From: an uncultured Gemmatimonadota bacterium
Lineage (GTDB): Bacteria; Gemmatimonadota; Gemmatimonadetes; Gemmatimonadales; GWC2-71-9
Direction: 5' to 3'
Assembly: GCA_937961295.1 (NCBI GenBank)
Contig: CALGOK010000161.1
Location: forward strand, 1-11,390
DNA length: 11,390 nt
Shown: positions 1-8,968 of the stretch, piece by piece
Position numbering within the stretch: position 1 is the stretch's first letter
Layout of the letters: every line of letters begins with the position of its first letter
Position numbers and translations under genes: made by a program
The notes under the pieces: generated by a model
Told to the model about the DNA's origin: nothing
What the model saw: only the letters and a program-made list of their open reading frames with translations
The model's database searches: none

Positions 1-365
1 AGCGGCTGCCGCTCCACCTCGAGCCGCGAGCGGCGCACCCGCGGCAGCGGCAGCACCTCGAACAGCTTGTGCCCCTTGCTGGCGATGATCGCCAGCCCCT
101 GGGTGTCGGGGAGCTTGGCGGGATCGTTGAGCCAAGTCAGGATCCGCTTGAGGTCGGCCTTGATCGCCTCCTGCTGCGGCTTCTCCCAGCGGAGCGACGG
201 GAGGGCGTACTCCAGCTCCTTGACACGGTTCTTGACCTTGGTGAGGTACTTCTTCCGCGTGCGGTCACGCGGCTCGATCTTGAGGTAGCAGGTGACCACC
301 GGGTGCTGCCCCGGCTTCATCCGGAGCAGGTCGCGGTCGGGAGTGGCGGTGCGTACAGCTGCCAT
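1..365 (-). CDS. baeRF-type (bacterial eRF1/Vms1-like) protein, N-terminal part
   Basis: Partial gene: it starts at the ATG at 365 and runs off the left edge, giving about 121 residues. An AGGAG Shine-Dalgarno lies about 8 nt upstream of the ATG. The N-terminus MAAVRTATPDRDLLRMKPG is followed by a VVTCYLKIEP strand, a basic helical stretch (RTRKKYLTKVKNRVKELE), then LAIIASKGHKLFEVLPLPRV near residues 90-110. This layout (strand with a 'YL..EP' motif, long helix, 'ifas...fev.pLPr') resembles the N-terminal domain of bacterial proteins related to archaeo-eukaryotic release factor 1 and Vms1, probably acting on ribosome-bound or peptidyl-tRNA. The diagnostic later domains lie outside the window. 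It follows the mutase gene by only 22 bp on the same strand, so it is probably the last visible gene of the meaB-mutase operon. The family call is from remembered sequence patterns and is moderately sure. Confidence 0.6.
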   Translation of the reverse strand, partial: MAAVRTATPDRDLLRMKPGQHPVVTCYLKIEPRDRTRKKYLTKVKNRVKELEYALPSLRWEKPQQEAIKADLKRILTWLNDPAKLPDTQGLAIIASKGHKLFEVLPLPRVRRSRLEVERQP

Positions 366-387
366 GCGCAGCGCTCCTCGTCGGGAT

Positions 388-2078
<1,691 letters not shown>

Positions 2079-2082
<4 letters not shown>

Positions 2083-3113
2083 ACCCGGGACTCCTCCCTG
2101 AGCGCGGCCACCACGGCGGCCGCCACGTCGTATGGGGACGTGACCCCGCGGGCCACGTCGTCGAGCCGTGCCGTCACCAGCTCCTCGGCCGGCCCGTCAC
2201 GCCAGAGCCAGCGCTCCACTGCGCGCGTCACCACCGCACGGGTGCGCTCCGCCAGCCGCGCGCGGCGCCGCTGCTCGAGCGCGCCGCTCGCGGTGGTCTC
2301 GTCCCAGTGGCGGTCGAGCGCGGCCACCACCTCGCTGACGCCCTCGTCCTTGACCGCGATCGTCTCCAGCACCGGCGGCCGCCATCCCTCCGCCCGCTCC
2401 TCGTCGCGCGCCTTGGCGGCCATCGACTTGAGTGCGCCGTGATGCGCCGGCACGTGGCGATACGCCTTGCCGGCGCGCAGGTCGAGCGCCAGCTCGATCT
2501 CGCGACGCATCTTGGGTGCGCCAGGCCGATCGGCCTTGTTCACCACGAACAGGTCGGCCGCCTCCATCACCCCCGACTTGAGCGCCTGGATCCCGTCGCC
2601 CGACTCGGGGACGAGCACAAGTACGGTGCTGTCGGTCATCCGCGCCACGTCGAGTTCCGACTGCCCCACCCCGACGGTCTCGACCAGGATCCGGTCGAAC
2701 CCCGCGGCGTCAAGGACGTCAGCCACCTCGCGGGTGCTGGTGGCCAGACCGCCGAGCGAACCGCGGGTGGCCATCGAGCGGATGTAGACGCCTGGATCGA
2801 GCGCCACGCGCTCCATCCGGATCCGGTCGCCCAGCAGCGCCCCGCCGGTGAACGGCGAGGTCGGATCGACGGCGATCACCGCGACCTTGAGGTCCCGCGC
2901 GCGCCAGGCGCTCACGGGCCGCTCGGTGATGGGGCTCTTCCCCCCCCCCGGCGTTCCGGTCACCCCGATCCGGCGCGCCCGGCCCAGTCGCGGATGGACC
3001 GCTGCCAGCAGCGCCTCGAACCCCGGCCGGCCGTTCTCGACCAGCGAAACGGCCCGCGCCACGGCGGGGATCCGGCCCTCGAGCAGCGGCTCCAGCAGGG
3101 ACTCATCAGTCAT
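2079..3113 (-). CDS. meaB: MeaB/ArgK-family GTPase, mutase chaperone
   Basis: 344-residue P-loop GTPase of the MeaB (MMAA) type, which gates cobalamin loading and protects and reactivates B12-dependent mutases. Visible motifs (numbered from the ATG at 3113): P-loop GVTGTPGGGKS at 50-60, the family signature VAVIAVDPTSPFTGGALLGD at 77-96, MATRGSLGGL, the Walker B/switch region ILVETVGVGQSE at 142-153, the G4 base-recognition motif NKAD at 192-195, and GWRPPVLETIAVKDEGV near 243-259. A GTG one codon upstream (3116) is an alternative start. The gene overlaps the downstream mutase by 4 bp, so the two are translationally coupled and this GTPase probably serves that mutase. Oddity: after GKS the protein reads P-I-T-E-R-P-V, where relatives have T-L-T-E-R-L-V, next to a 10-base G/C run. 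Either sequence errors or a damaged P-loop is likely. The family identity is very clear. Confidence 0.93.
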
Positions 3114-3160
3114 CACTCAAGTTATACCCGTCGTTGGACTTGGGGCAGGCGGAGGGACAG

Positions 3161-3227
3161 CGGAGACCGGCGATCGGAGATCGGAGGTTGCCGCCTGAGC
3201 TCTCCGATCTCCGATCTCCGGTCTCCG
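3161..3227. repeat. Long near-perfect inverted repeat (26-bp stem, 15-nt loop)
   Basis: The arm at 3161-3186 pairs with 3202-3227 at 25 of 26 positions (one C/A difference). The loop is 3187-3201. Each arm contains the tandem unit CGGAGAT and the variant GGAGACCGG. It lies 8 nt past the stop of the AHSA1-type gene and 47 nt before meaB, both read on the minus strand. It could form a very stable RNA hairpin that ends or insulates transcription, but no T-run follows it, so it is not a textbook intrinsic terminator. A dispersed intergenic repeat element is an equally good reading. Confidence 0.85.
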
Positions 3228-3235
3228 ATCTCGGA

Positions 3236-3706
3236 CTACTCCAGGTACCGCGCCAGCTTCTCCAGCGCCGACCGGGTCCCGGCATCGTTGTCGGCCGGGG
3301 TGATCGTCGCGGGCAGGTTGTCGAAGTCGATCGTGACGAGCGTGCCGCCGCCCTCACCGGCCAGCGTGACGATCATCATGATCTCGCCCGACCACTTGTG
3401 ATCAGGGTTCTCGTACTTGATCGCCATCACGATCCGGCGGTCGGGTACCAGCTCCACGAACTTCGCCGTGTAGTGGTCCTCCTGCTCGAACCCCTCGCCG
3501 CGATCGCTTCCCGGTTCCATCCAGGTCAGCTCCATCCGGTAGCCGCCCCCGACCCCCGGCTCGAAGTGGTGGATGGTCCCGGTGGTGCCGCTGGGCACCA
3601 GCCACTCCTCGAGCGAGGAGGGCTCGGTGAAGGCGCGGTAGACCGCGGCGGGTGATGCCTTGATCAGGCGGCTGGTGTGGCTGGCGGTGCCGGCATGGGG
3701 ATTCAT
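3236..3706 (-). CDS. AHSA1/SRPBCC-domain protein
   Basis: 156-residue protein of the START-like (SRPBCC) AHSA1 type: a helix-grip fold with a hydrophobic cavity, often of unknown ligand. The sequence begins ASHTSRLIKASPAAVYRAFT (8-27), the classic opening strand plus helix. It continues with EEWLVPSG, a GGGYRMELTWMEPG strand pair, DHYTAKFVELVPDRRIVMAI near 76-95, and a closing helix ending RSALEKLARYLE. The start is set at the ATG at 3706, because GGAGG lies about 8 nt upstream and family homology begins just after it. The reading frame continues 24 codons further upstream (to 3778), but that extension is Pro/Arg-rich and not family-like. It follows the ankyrin gene by 126 bp on the same strand and is followed closely by the long hairpin. 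The biological role cannot be deduced from sequence alone. Confidence 0.88.
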   Translation of the reverse strand: MNPHAGTASHTSRLIKASPAAVYRAFTEPSSLEEWLVPSGTTGTIHHFEPGVGGGYRMELTWMEPGSDRGEGFEQEDHYTAKFVELVPDRRIVMAIKYENPDHKWSGEIMMIVTLAGEGGGTLVTIDFDNLPATITPADNDAGTRSALEKLARYLE

Positions 3707-3832
3707 CGCAGGTCCTCCAGGCGGCCGCGCGTGGGACGGGCATCGCGGCGGGCCCCCGGCGGCCGTGGGGGCACTCATTAACCATACCCTCCGGGACGGG
3801 TTCGGGTTTCCGCCGCCCCGAACGGCGCGAAG

Positions 3833-5104
3833 CTAGGGAATGCCGCCGGCCGCCTCGATCAGCCGCAGCGCCGGCTCGCTCACGAACACCGGCGCGTGGA
3901 ACTGCCGTCCCCACGACAGCGCGGTGACGTCACGGTACTCGTGGCGCGCGGAGTCGCCATGCCCGGGATGGAGCCGCTTCCAGATCGAGGCCCTGATGTT
4001 CACGTCGGCTCCATGCTCAAGCAGCAGCTCGGTGTACGGCGCCGCGAGCGGACCCCGATTGCGGTAGTTCATCCAGAAGTTGGGCATCGAAATCACGCTG
4101 GTGAACAGCGGGGTGTAGCCGCCGAAGCCGCTCCGCCCCACGTGCGCGCGTGCGTTCACGTCGGCACCGTGCGCGATGAGCCACCGGGCGATCGCCATCT
4201 CGTCGAACTCGATCGCCATGTGCAGCAGCGTGGTGCCGTCGAGCGGCGTGCCCACCGTGGCGTCGATCGGTTCGCGGCACCCCATCTCCGCCGGATAGAT
4301 CTCGCGGTGCCGCCAGGTGCGATGGAGCACGCCGTGATCCCGGGCCAGGTGCGCCTCGAGGAGGTCGATCCGGCCGCGGTGCAGCGCCATCGGTGCGGTG
4401 TCGGGATACGCGAGTCCGTGCTGCTCGTACAGCGCGAGGATGCCGTGCTTCGCCTCGGGCTCCCGGGAGTCGGTCTCCAGCACCACCGCCACCGGGGCCA
4501 GGCGATTGCCGTGATCGTCGATCACTCGTGCGCCGAGGGCCAGCATGGCGGTGGTCCCGCCGAGGTTGAGGGTGTACGCCGCCCCGTCGAGCGCATCATC
4601 GGGCACCGGCGGGCGACCGGCGAGGTCGTACAGCAGGTGCACCGTCTCGACCTTCCCCTGCAGCGCTGCGCGATCGATGGCGCGGCCATGATCGGTGGCC
4701 CCCTGCTCGTGCAGCCACCGGATGATCCGGTCGCGACCCAGGTTCGCCGCGTACGACATCGGTGGCCCCCAGTTGCTGTCGGTCCGGATCAGGACGTGCT
4801 CGTCGCGCAGGCGAGGATTCGCGGTGACGAGCCGCCGGACCGCGTCGAGATCGTCGTCCCAGATCGCCGCCACGAGCGACACCGCCTGCACCAGTCGCGG
4901 CCAGCTCGAGGCCTGGTAGCTGCGCGCCAGCACCAGTTGCGCATCGGCAAGTTTCGCTTCATCGCCCGGCGGAGGGTCGGGATGGAACTCGGCGAACGCA
5001 GTCGCCGCGTCGGCATCGCCGTCGCGATGCGCGCGCAACAATTCCCTGGCCTGGCGACGGAGCTGATCGAGGTGGGGACGGACCGGGAGTCCGCGGACGG
5101 GCAT
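3833..5104 (-). CDS. Ankyrin-repeat protein
   Basis: 423-residue protein without signal peptide or membrane segment, so probably cytoplasmic. Residues 9-75 (HLDQLRRQARELLRAHRDGD ... LADAQLVLARSYQASSWPRL) form a helical segment that recurs at the N-terminus of many bacterial ankyrin proteins. Ankyrin-like units follow: around 84-105, 113-137, 141-162, 236-257, and the best ones at 290-318 (TTLLHMAIEFDEMAIARWLI then AHGADVNARA) and 329-371 (YTPLF ... ELLLEHGADVNIRA). A final unit reads TALSWG ... EPALRLIEAAGG. Such repeats bind protein partners; the target is unknown. The start is supported by AGGAGG about 8 nt upstream of the ATG at 5104. The 126 bp to the AHSA1-type gene has no clear terminator, so the two may be co-transcribed. 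The repeat family is certain and the function is not. Confidence 0.92.
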   Translation of the reverse strand: MPVRGLPVRPHLDQLRRQARELLRAHRDGDADAATAFAEFHPDPPPGDEAKLADAQLVLARSYQASSWPRLVQAVSLVAAIWDDDLDAVRRLVTANPRLRDEHVLIRTDSNWGPPMSYAANLGRDRIIRWLHEQGATDHGRAIDRAALQGKVETVHLLYDLAGRPPVPDDALDGAAYTLNLGGTTAMLALGARVIDDHGNRLAPVAVVLETDSREPEAKHGILALYEQHGLAYPDTAPMALHRGRIDLLEAHLARDHGVLHRTWRHREIYPAEMGCREPIDATVGTPLDGTTLLHMAIEFDEMAIARWLIAHGADVNARAHVGRSGFGGYTPLFTSVISMPNFWMNYRNRGPLAAPYTELLLEHGADVNIRASIWKRLHPGHGDSARHEYRDVTALSWGRQFHAPVFVSEPALRLIEAAGGIP

Positions 5105-5230
5105 GACGAGCCTCCTGGAGGCACCCGGGTCCGCTGGCGTCGGGCAGAGGAGGTTCGTGATGTCGACTGCCGGTGTTGCTGCTCAGGTGGACGCGGTCCT
5201 TCCCGCGGACGGGGGGCGCCCTGCGCGCCT

Positions 5231-5249
5231 CCCTGACGATATCGCAGGG
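5231..5249. repeat. Short inverted repeat in the LtrA-ankyrin gap
   Basis: CCCTG at 5231-5235 pairs with CAGGG at 5245-5249 around the self-complementary core CGATATCG. It lies in the 171-bp gap between the end of the LtrA-type gene and the start of the ankyrin gene, which otherwise shows nothing clear. It could be an operator or part of a terminator. The pairing is short, and chance is possible in DNA this GC-rich. Confidence 0.3.
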
Positions 5250-5275
5250 GCACGCGCACGGCAATCACGGCCCGA

Positions 5276-6439
5276 TCAGGAGTGCGCCACGGTCTCCCGC
5301 AGCCGCCGAAGCAGCTTGGCCGCAACCAGTCCGGCCATGGCAAGCCCGCTGACCAGCACCGCCTGTCCGGTCCACGGTGAAGCCGCGATCACCACCACCG
5401 TGACCAGCGTGGCGCCGGGACTCCCATCGCGCTCACCGGTGAGGAGGTGCAGCACCCAGAGCGACAACAGGAACACCGCCGCAGGCACCGCCACCATCAT
5501 CCCCGCCAGCAGACCCGGGATCTCGGCATGATGCGCGGCGTGATCGGCCGCCACGGCGATGCCGGCACCGACCGCGGCGCCCGCGCCGAACACGAGCACA
5601 TGGCCGTAACCCCACGCCCAGGCTCCTCGAGGCATCCGCAGGAGACTCACCGGTGCGCCGTCGAAGTACACCCACCACATGCTGAACAGCAGCAGGAGTC
5701 CGCCGATGACCACCGGGAGCAGCGCGAGCGCGAATCCGCTGCTGCTGGTGATCGCCTCGATGGCCAGCGACGCCGACAGCACCGATTCACCCAGCACGAT
5801 GATCGTGAACAGCCCATAGCGCTCGGCGATGTGCTCGGCGTGCCACGGCGTGCCCCTGGCCTGCTCGGCGATCACCGGCACCAGGAGCTCCGCCAGCACC
5901 AGCACGAAGAAGAGCGTGGTCCGGGTCGCTTCCGGGGCCCAGATCGTGCCGACCCAGAGCGTCTGGACCACGGCGATGCCCACGGCGTAGCGCAGCGCGG
6001 TGGCGCGGTGTCCCGGGTCCTGCCGCGCCACCCGGAGCCATTGGCCGATGAGCGCGATGCGCATCACCACGTAGCCAAGCACGCCGACGGGATAGGCGGG
6101 GCCGGTGAACCGCTCGCCCACCGCGGCGGCGAAGATCAGCGCACCCACCAGTTGCAGGAAGGCGAGCAACCGATACGGCACGTCGTCGGTGTCGTAGGCC
6201 GAGGCGAACCAGGTGAAGTTCATCCACGCCCACCAGATGCCGAAGAACGCCATGCTGAACAGCAGCAGCCCGTCGGCGAGGTGGTTCTCCGCCGCCGCGT
6301 GGTGGAGTGCGGCGGCGGCCCGGGCCAGCGCCACCACGAACACCAGGTCGAAGAACAGCTCGAGCGGGGTGGCCGCCCGGTGCGATTCGGCCGGCGACCG
6401 GCCGGTCATGGGAACGTGGAATCGGCTGCGAAGCGACAT
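5276..6439 (-). CDS. LtrA-family (low temperature requirement protein A) membrane protein
   Basis: Integral membrane protein of about 387 residues, with roughly ten hydrophobic segments covering most of its length. Two hallmarks identify the LtrA family: the N-terminal ATPLELFFDLVFVVALARAA (residues 23-42) and RYGLFTIIVLGESVLSA (207-223). A family-like WWAWMNFTWFASAYDTDD lies at 69-86. LtrA was named from a Listeria mutant with poor growth in the cold; the molecular activity is not established. The frame stays open upstream to 6694, but that extension is Arg/Gly/Pro-rich without family character, so the ATG at 6439 was chosen (6409 is an alternative). Neither start has a strong Shine-Dalgarno. 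It is divergent from the CBM48-sigma operon across a 203-bp shared region. Confidence 0.9.
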   Translation of the reverse strand: MSLRSRFHVPMTGRSPAESHRAATPLELFFDLVFVVALARAAAALHHAAAENHLADGLLLFSMAFFGIWWAWMNFTWFASAYDTDDVPYRLLAFLQLVGALIFAAAVGERFTGPAYPVGVLGYVVMRIALIGQWLRVARQDPGHRATALRYAVGIAVVQTLWVGTIWAPEATRTTLFFVLVLAELLVPVIAEQARGTPWHAEHIAERYGLFTIIVLGESVLSASLAIEAITSSSGFALALLPVVIGGLLLLFSMWWVYFDGAPVSLLRMPRGAWAWGYGHVLVFGAGAAVGAGIAVAADHAAHHAEIPGLLAGMMVAVPAAVFLLSLWVLHLLTGERDGSPGATLVTVVVIAASPWTGQAVLVSGLAMAGLVAAKLLRRLRETVAHS

Positions 6440-6510
6440 GGCGGGCGAGGTGAGAGGCGAGTCCCGAAGAGGCCGCCGCGGCGGCACGCGACCTGCCCAA
6501 CTTGGCACTC

Positions 6511-6525
6511 CCCGGCGGATCCGGG
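6511..6525. promoter_or_regulatory. Palindrome 1 in the divergent LtrA/CBM48 region
   Basis: CCCGG at 6511-6515 and CCGGG at 6521-6525 form a perfect inverted repeat around CGGAT. It is 13/15 identical to the palindrome at 6606-6620. A further CCGGCC/GGCCGG inverted repeat lies at 6530-6544. The position between two divergent genes makes an operator possible. No convincing -35/-10 pair could be assigned. Confidence 0.4.
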
Positions 6526-6603
6526 AAGCCCGGCCGGAGGCCGGCACCGCCACAGGTGACGGATCGAGGGCCTTGTTCGTCCCATCCGTGCAGCCACAGC
6601 ACC

Positions 6604-6622
6604 GGCCCGGGCGATCCGGGCC
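6604..6622. promoter_or_regulatory. Palindrome 2 / leader hairpin upstream of the CBM48-sigma operon
   Basis: GGCCCGG (6604-6610) pairs perfectly with CCGGGCC (6616-6622) across a 5-nt GCGAT loop. It sits a dozen bases upstream of the AGGAGG ribosome site of the first operon gene. In RNA it would be a stable leader hairpin; in DNA it could be an operator half of a pair with 6511-6525, whose sequence it nearly repeats. Confidence 0.45.
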
Positions 6623-6642
6623 CGCCCACGGCAGGAGGCAGG

Positions 6643-7260
6643 ATGGACGACCAGCTCCAGCGCGCCCTCGACAGCGAGACTGACCTCGAGGCACTCGACC
6701 CGGCGATGCGCCAGCGCGTGCTCGAGGCGCGTCGGCTGTTCGATGCGGTGGTCGAGTCGGTGCCGGTCGATCCGATCCCCGACCTCGGCCCGGCAGTGCT
6801 CGACCGGATCCGCGCCGTGTCGTCTCCGGCGCATTCGACCGGCGTACTCGACTGGCTCTGGCGCCCGCGGGCGATCGCGTTCACCTGGCGCCCGTTGCAT
6901 CTCGTCGCGGCGTGTGCGCTCGTGGTCGCAGCCGTCGTGGCACTCCGTGCCACCCGCGATGGCATGCCGGTCGCCGGTCCGGGTCAGGTGCTCGCCGAGT
7001 TCCGGCTCGATGCCCCGGAGGCACACAGCGTGGCACTCGCGGGCGGATTCACCGAGTGGCAGCCGAGCGTGGCGCTCACCCGCAATGCGGCCGGCATCTG
7101 GACCGTGGTGATTCCGCTCGACCCGGGCGTGCACCAGTACGCATTCGTGGTCGACGATGAGCGCTGGATGGCCGATCCTTCGGCCCCCGCATACGACGAC
7201 GGCTTCGGTGGCCAGAACAGCCGCGTCGCCCTGCTCGCCGCCGACGAGGTGCGCCAGTGA
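6643..7260 (+). CDS. Single-pass membrane protein with C-terminal CBM48 (glycogen-binding) domain; possible anti-sigma-like sensor
   Basis: 205 residues. Residues 1-80 are a charged, helical, presumably cytoplasmic part (QRALDSETDLEALDPAMRQR and a second helix to about 59). One membrane segment follows at about 84-101 (PLHLVAACALVVAAVVAL). Residues 115-201 form a CBM48/AMPK-type glycogen-binding domain with GGFTEWQPSVALTR (134-147), W153, PGVHQYAFVVDDERWMADP (161-179) and DDGFGG (185-190). This N-in/C-out layout places the carbohydrate domain outside the cytoplasm. Being in an operon with an ECF sigma factor, it may act as an anti-sigma or sensor partner. However, there is no HxxxCxxC zinc motif, so this is an inference from context. 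The start ATG has AGGAGG about 6 nt upstream; the frame opens earlier at 6502 without support. The stop overlaps the next gene (GTGA). Confidence 0.85.
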   Translation: MDDQLQRALDSETDLEALDPAMRQRVLEARRLFDAVVESVPVDPIPDLGPAVLDRIRAVSSPAHSTGVLDWLWRPRAIAFTWRPLHLVAACALVVAAVVALRATRDGMPVAGPGQVLAEFRLDAPEAHSVALAGGFTEWQPSVALTRNAAGIWTVVIPLDPGVHQYAFVVDDERWMADPSAPAYDDGFGGQNSRVALLAADEVRQ

Positions 7261-8420
7261 GGGCGTCCAGCATCGCGATGCTCGGACTCACCGTGAGCCT
7301 GCTGCCCAGCGCCGTGCTCGGAGCGCAGGAGTGGCGTCTCGGCGCCCAGGCCGGCCGGATCCGTTCCGCGATCGATCCGTCGGCCCAGGTCACCGACGCA
7401 CTGAGCGCCGGAATTCGCTTCGACGCCGCGCGCACGGCGTTCGCCATCAGCGCCGGCATTCCCACCACCGGTGAGGAACCGCTGTGGGGCGCCGCGGCGC
7501 TCTGGCAGCGGCTGGCGCATCGCACGCGCACCGGGCTGATCGTCGGCCTCGACGCGAGCGGCACCGCACTGCTCAGTCGTGACCGGAGCGTCTCGCCGCT
7601 TCCGGGCGGCGGCGGCATCTTCGACCCACCGACCCCACCGGGCACCGCGGTGGACCGCGACGGGACGGCCTTCGCCGGACAACTGCTGCCACTCGTCGGA
7701 ATCGAGCGCGGTCGAATGGCGATCCATGCGCGCGGAGGCGTCTCCCATTTCCGCTCGCGGATCGGCAGCGAGGGACTCGATCGCACGGTCCCGTTTGGCG
7801 ACCTGCAGTTCACCGTGCAGCCGCGGCACTGGTTCGCGCTGGTGCCCACCGTACGGCACTACCGTCCCGCCGATGAGCCGGCGCTGAGCTACGTGGGGGT
7901 GACCGCGGTGGCGGCATCACCGCGAGCGCGGATCGCGGCGAGTGTCGGCACCTGGTCGCATGACGCGGCGGACGGCACGCCGTGGTCGCTCTCGGGCCGG
8001 CTCGAGCTGGTGCCGCGGGTGGCGCTCGAGGCATCCGCACGCCGCGACGCGCTCGACCCGCTCCACCTGCAGCCGGCCCAGACGTCCTGGAGTGCCGGGC
8101 TCTCGATCCGCTTCGGCACCGCGCGCCGGATGCCGGCGCTCCCGATTCCCGCGTCGTACCGCGACGGCATCGCCAAGCTGGAGCTTCCGGTGAAGCATGC
8201 GCCAGCCGGGACGCCCTCGATTGCCGGCGACTTCACCGGATGGCAGCCGGTGCCGATGGAGCGGCACGGCACGGTGTGGCGCTTCACGCGGCGGCTGGAG
8301 CCGGGCGTGTATCACTACGCGTTCGTGGCCGCCGACGGCCGCTGGTTCGTTCCCGAGGACGTGCCCGGGCGCCGCGACGACGGCATGGGCGGCCACGTGG
8401 CCGTGGTGGTGGTCGAATGA
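7257..8420 (+). CDS. Exported, probable outer-membrane barrel protein with C-terminal CBM48 domain
   Basis: 387 residues from a GTG start that overlaps the preceding stop by 4 bp (GTGA), with GAGG about 7 nt upstream. A signal peptide covers about 1-23 (ending SAVLGAQ). Residues 25-287 are rich in short amphipathic strands of alternating polarity (WRLGAQAGRI, AGIRFDAARTAFAISAG, TGLIVGLDASGTALL, WSLSGRLELVPRVALEASAR) and close with SWSAGLSIRFG, which looks like the last strand of a beta-barrel. A linker follows, then a CBM48/AMPK-type module at about 305-387: IAGDFTGWQPVPM (322-334), PGVYHYAFVAADGRWFVPED (349-368) and RDDGMGG. The module is a clear relative of the one in the upstream gene. Starch- or glycogen-type glucan binding is the family expectation; the ligand and the barrel's role are unknown. 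It may be a sensor, receptor or adhesion component of the sigma system. Confidence 0.83.
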   Translation: MRASSIAMLGLTVSLLPSAVLGAQEWRLGAQAGRIRSAIDPSAQVTDALSAGIRFDAARTAFAISAGIPTTGEEPLWGAAALWQRLAHRTRTGLIVGLDASGTALLSRDRSVSPLPGGGGIFDPPTPPGTAVDRDGTAFAGQLLPLVGIERGRMAIHARGGVSHFRSRIGSEGLDRTVPFGDLQFTVQPRHWFALVPTVRHYRPADEPALSYVGVTAVAASPRARIAASVGTWSHDAADGTPWSLSGRLELVPRVALEASARRDALDPLHLQPAQTSWSAGLSIRFGTARRMPALPIPASYRDGIAKLELPVKHAPAGTPSIAGDFTGWQPVPMERHGTVWRFTRRLEPGVYHYAFVAADGRWFVPEDVPGRRDDGMGGHVAVVVVE

Positions 8421-8968
8421 CGATGACTGGCGCCGATGATGCCGCGCTGGTCGAGCGCGCCCGCCGCGGCGAGGACGCCGCTTACAGCGAACTGGTCCGC
8501 CGCCACCAGCAGCTCATGTACCGGCACGCCCGCGGCATGGGGCTGGAGCACGACCCTGCGCTCGATGCGGTGCAGGACGCCTTCGTCCGGGCGCACGCGC
8601 GTCTCGATGAGTGCCGCACGGCCGGACACTTCCGGGCGTGGGTGTACCGGATCTGCCACAACCGCTGCCTGGATCACCTCAAGGACATCCGCCGGCAGGA
8701 GCTGCCGATCGAGGCGGCGCTGTCGTCGGCCGATCCGCGCCCCGCGGACGACACCGAGTTGCGACTGACCCTGCAAACCGCGCTGGGCCGGCTCTCGCCC
8801 GCATTGCGTGAAGCGTTCCTGCTCCGGCATCAGGCCGGGTACGACTACGACGAGATCGCGTCGCTGCTCGAGGTGTCGAGCAGTGCCGCCAAGATGCGGG
8901 TGCACCGCGCCCGCGAGACGCTGCAGGCATTCCTGGTCGGCGAGGGAGTTTCTGCCGCCGGTCACTGA
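8417..8968 (+). CDS. ECF-type RNA polymerase sigma factor (sigma-70 family)
   Basis: 183 residues. Region 2 covers about 7-88, with DDAALVERARRGEDAAYSEL opening it, the core-binding helix around DPALDAVQDAFVRAHARLD (46-64), and FRAWVYRICHNRCLDHLK (72-89). A short variable linker follows. Region 4 covers about 118-172: LGRLSPALREAFLLRH, then the -35-binding helix-turn-helix DEIASLLEVSSSAAKMRVHRARETL (145-169). The length and two-region layout are those of extracytoplasmic-function sigma factors, which redirect RNA polymerase after an envelope signal. Its ATG overlaps the stop of the barrel/CBM48 gene (ATGA) with no good ribosome site of its own, so it relies on translational coupling. This is the reverse of the common order, where the sigma factor comes first. 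The frame is open further upstream (to 7982), but only as a shadow of the previous gene. Confidence 0.95.
   Translation: MTMTGADDAALVERARRGEDAAYSELVRRHQQLMYRHARGMGLEHDPALDAVQDAFVRAHARLDECRTAGHFRAWVYRICHNRCLDHLKDIRRQELPIEAALSSADPRPADDTELRLTLQTALGRLSPALREAFLLRHQAGYDYDEIASLLEVSSSAAKMRVHRARETLQAFLVGEGVSAAGH

Noticed and set aside
3161..3227. Possible CRISPR-like or protein-coding repeat (GDRRSE-type translation)
   Set aside because: There are only two arms in inverted orientation with no spacer series. The repetitive peptide in several frames simply reflects the CGGAGAT units.
3707..3778. Longer start for the AHSA1-type protein (at 3778)
   Set aside because: The ATG at 3706 has a good GGAGG site and family similarity begins just after it. 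The extension is Pro/Ala-rich with no ribosome site.
3811..3827. Terminator after the ankyrin gene (CGCCG/CGGCG stem)
   Set aside because: Only 5 bp of stem with a 7-nt loop and no T-run. Such stems are common by chance at this GC content.
3896..5236. 446-codon plus-strand open frame
   Set aside because: It lies opposite the ankyrin gene, which has a strong ribosome site and clear repeats. The product is His/Arg/Val-rich and unlike a real protein.
5447..6559. 370-codon plus-strand open frame
   Set aside because: Antisense to the LtrA-type gene; low-complexity Arg/His/Glu/Gln composition typical of GC-rich shadow frames.
6440..6694. Longer start for the LtrA-type protein (at 6694)
   Set aside because: The extra 85 residues are Arg/Gly/Pro-rich and precede the normal family N-terminus. 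They would also overlap the start of the divergent operon.
6643..6880. Classical zinc-binding anti-sigma domain in the 205-residue protein
   Set aside because: No HxxxCxxC motif is present and the cytoplasmic part has no Cys, so only a non-zinc, context-based anti-sigma role remains possible.
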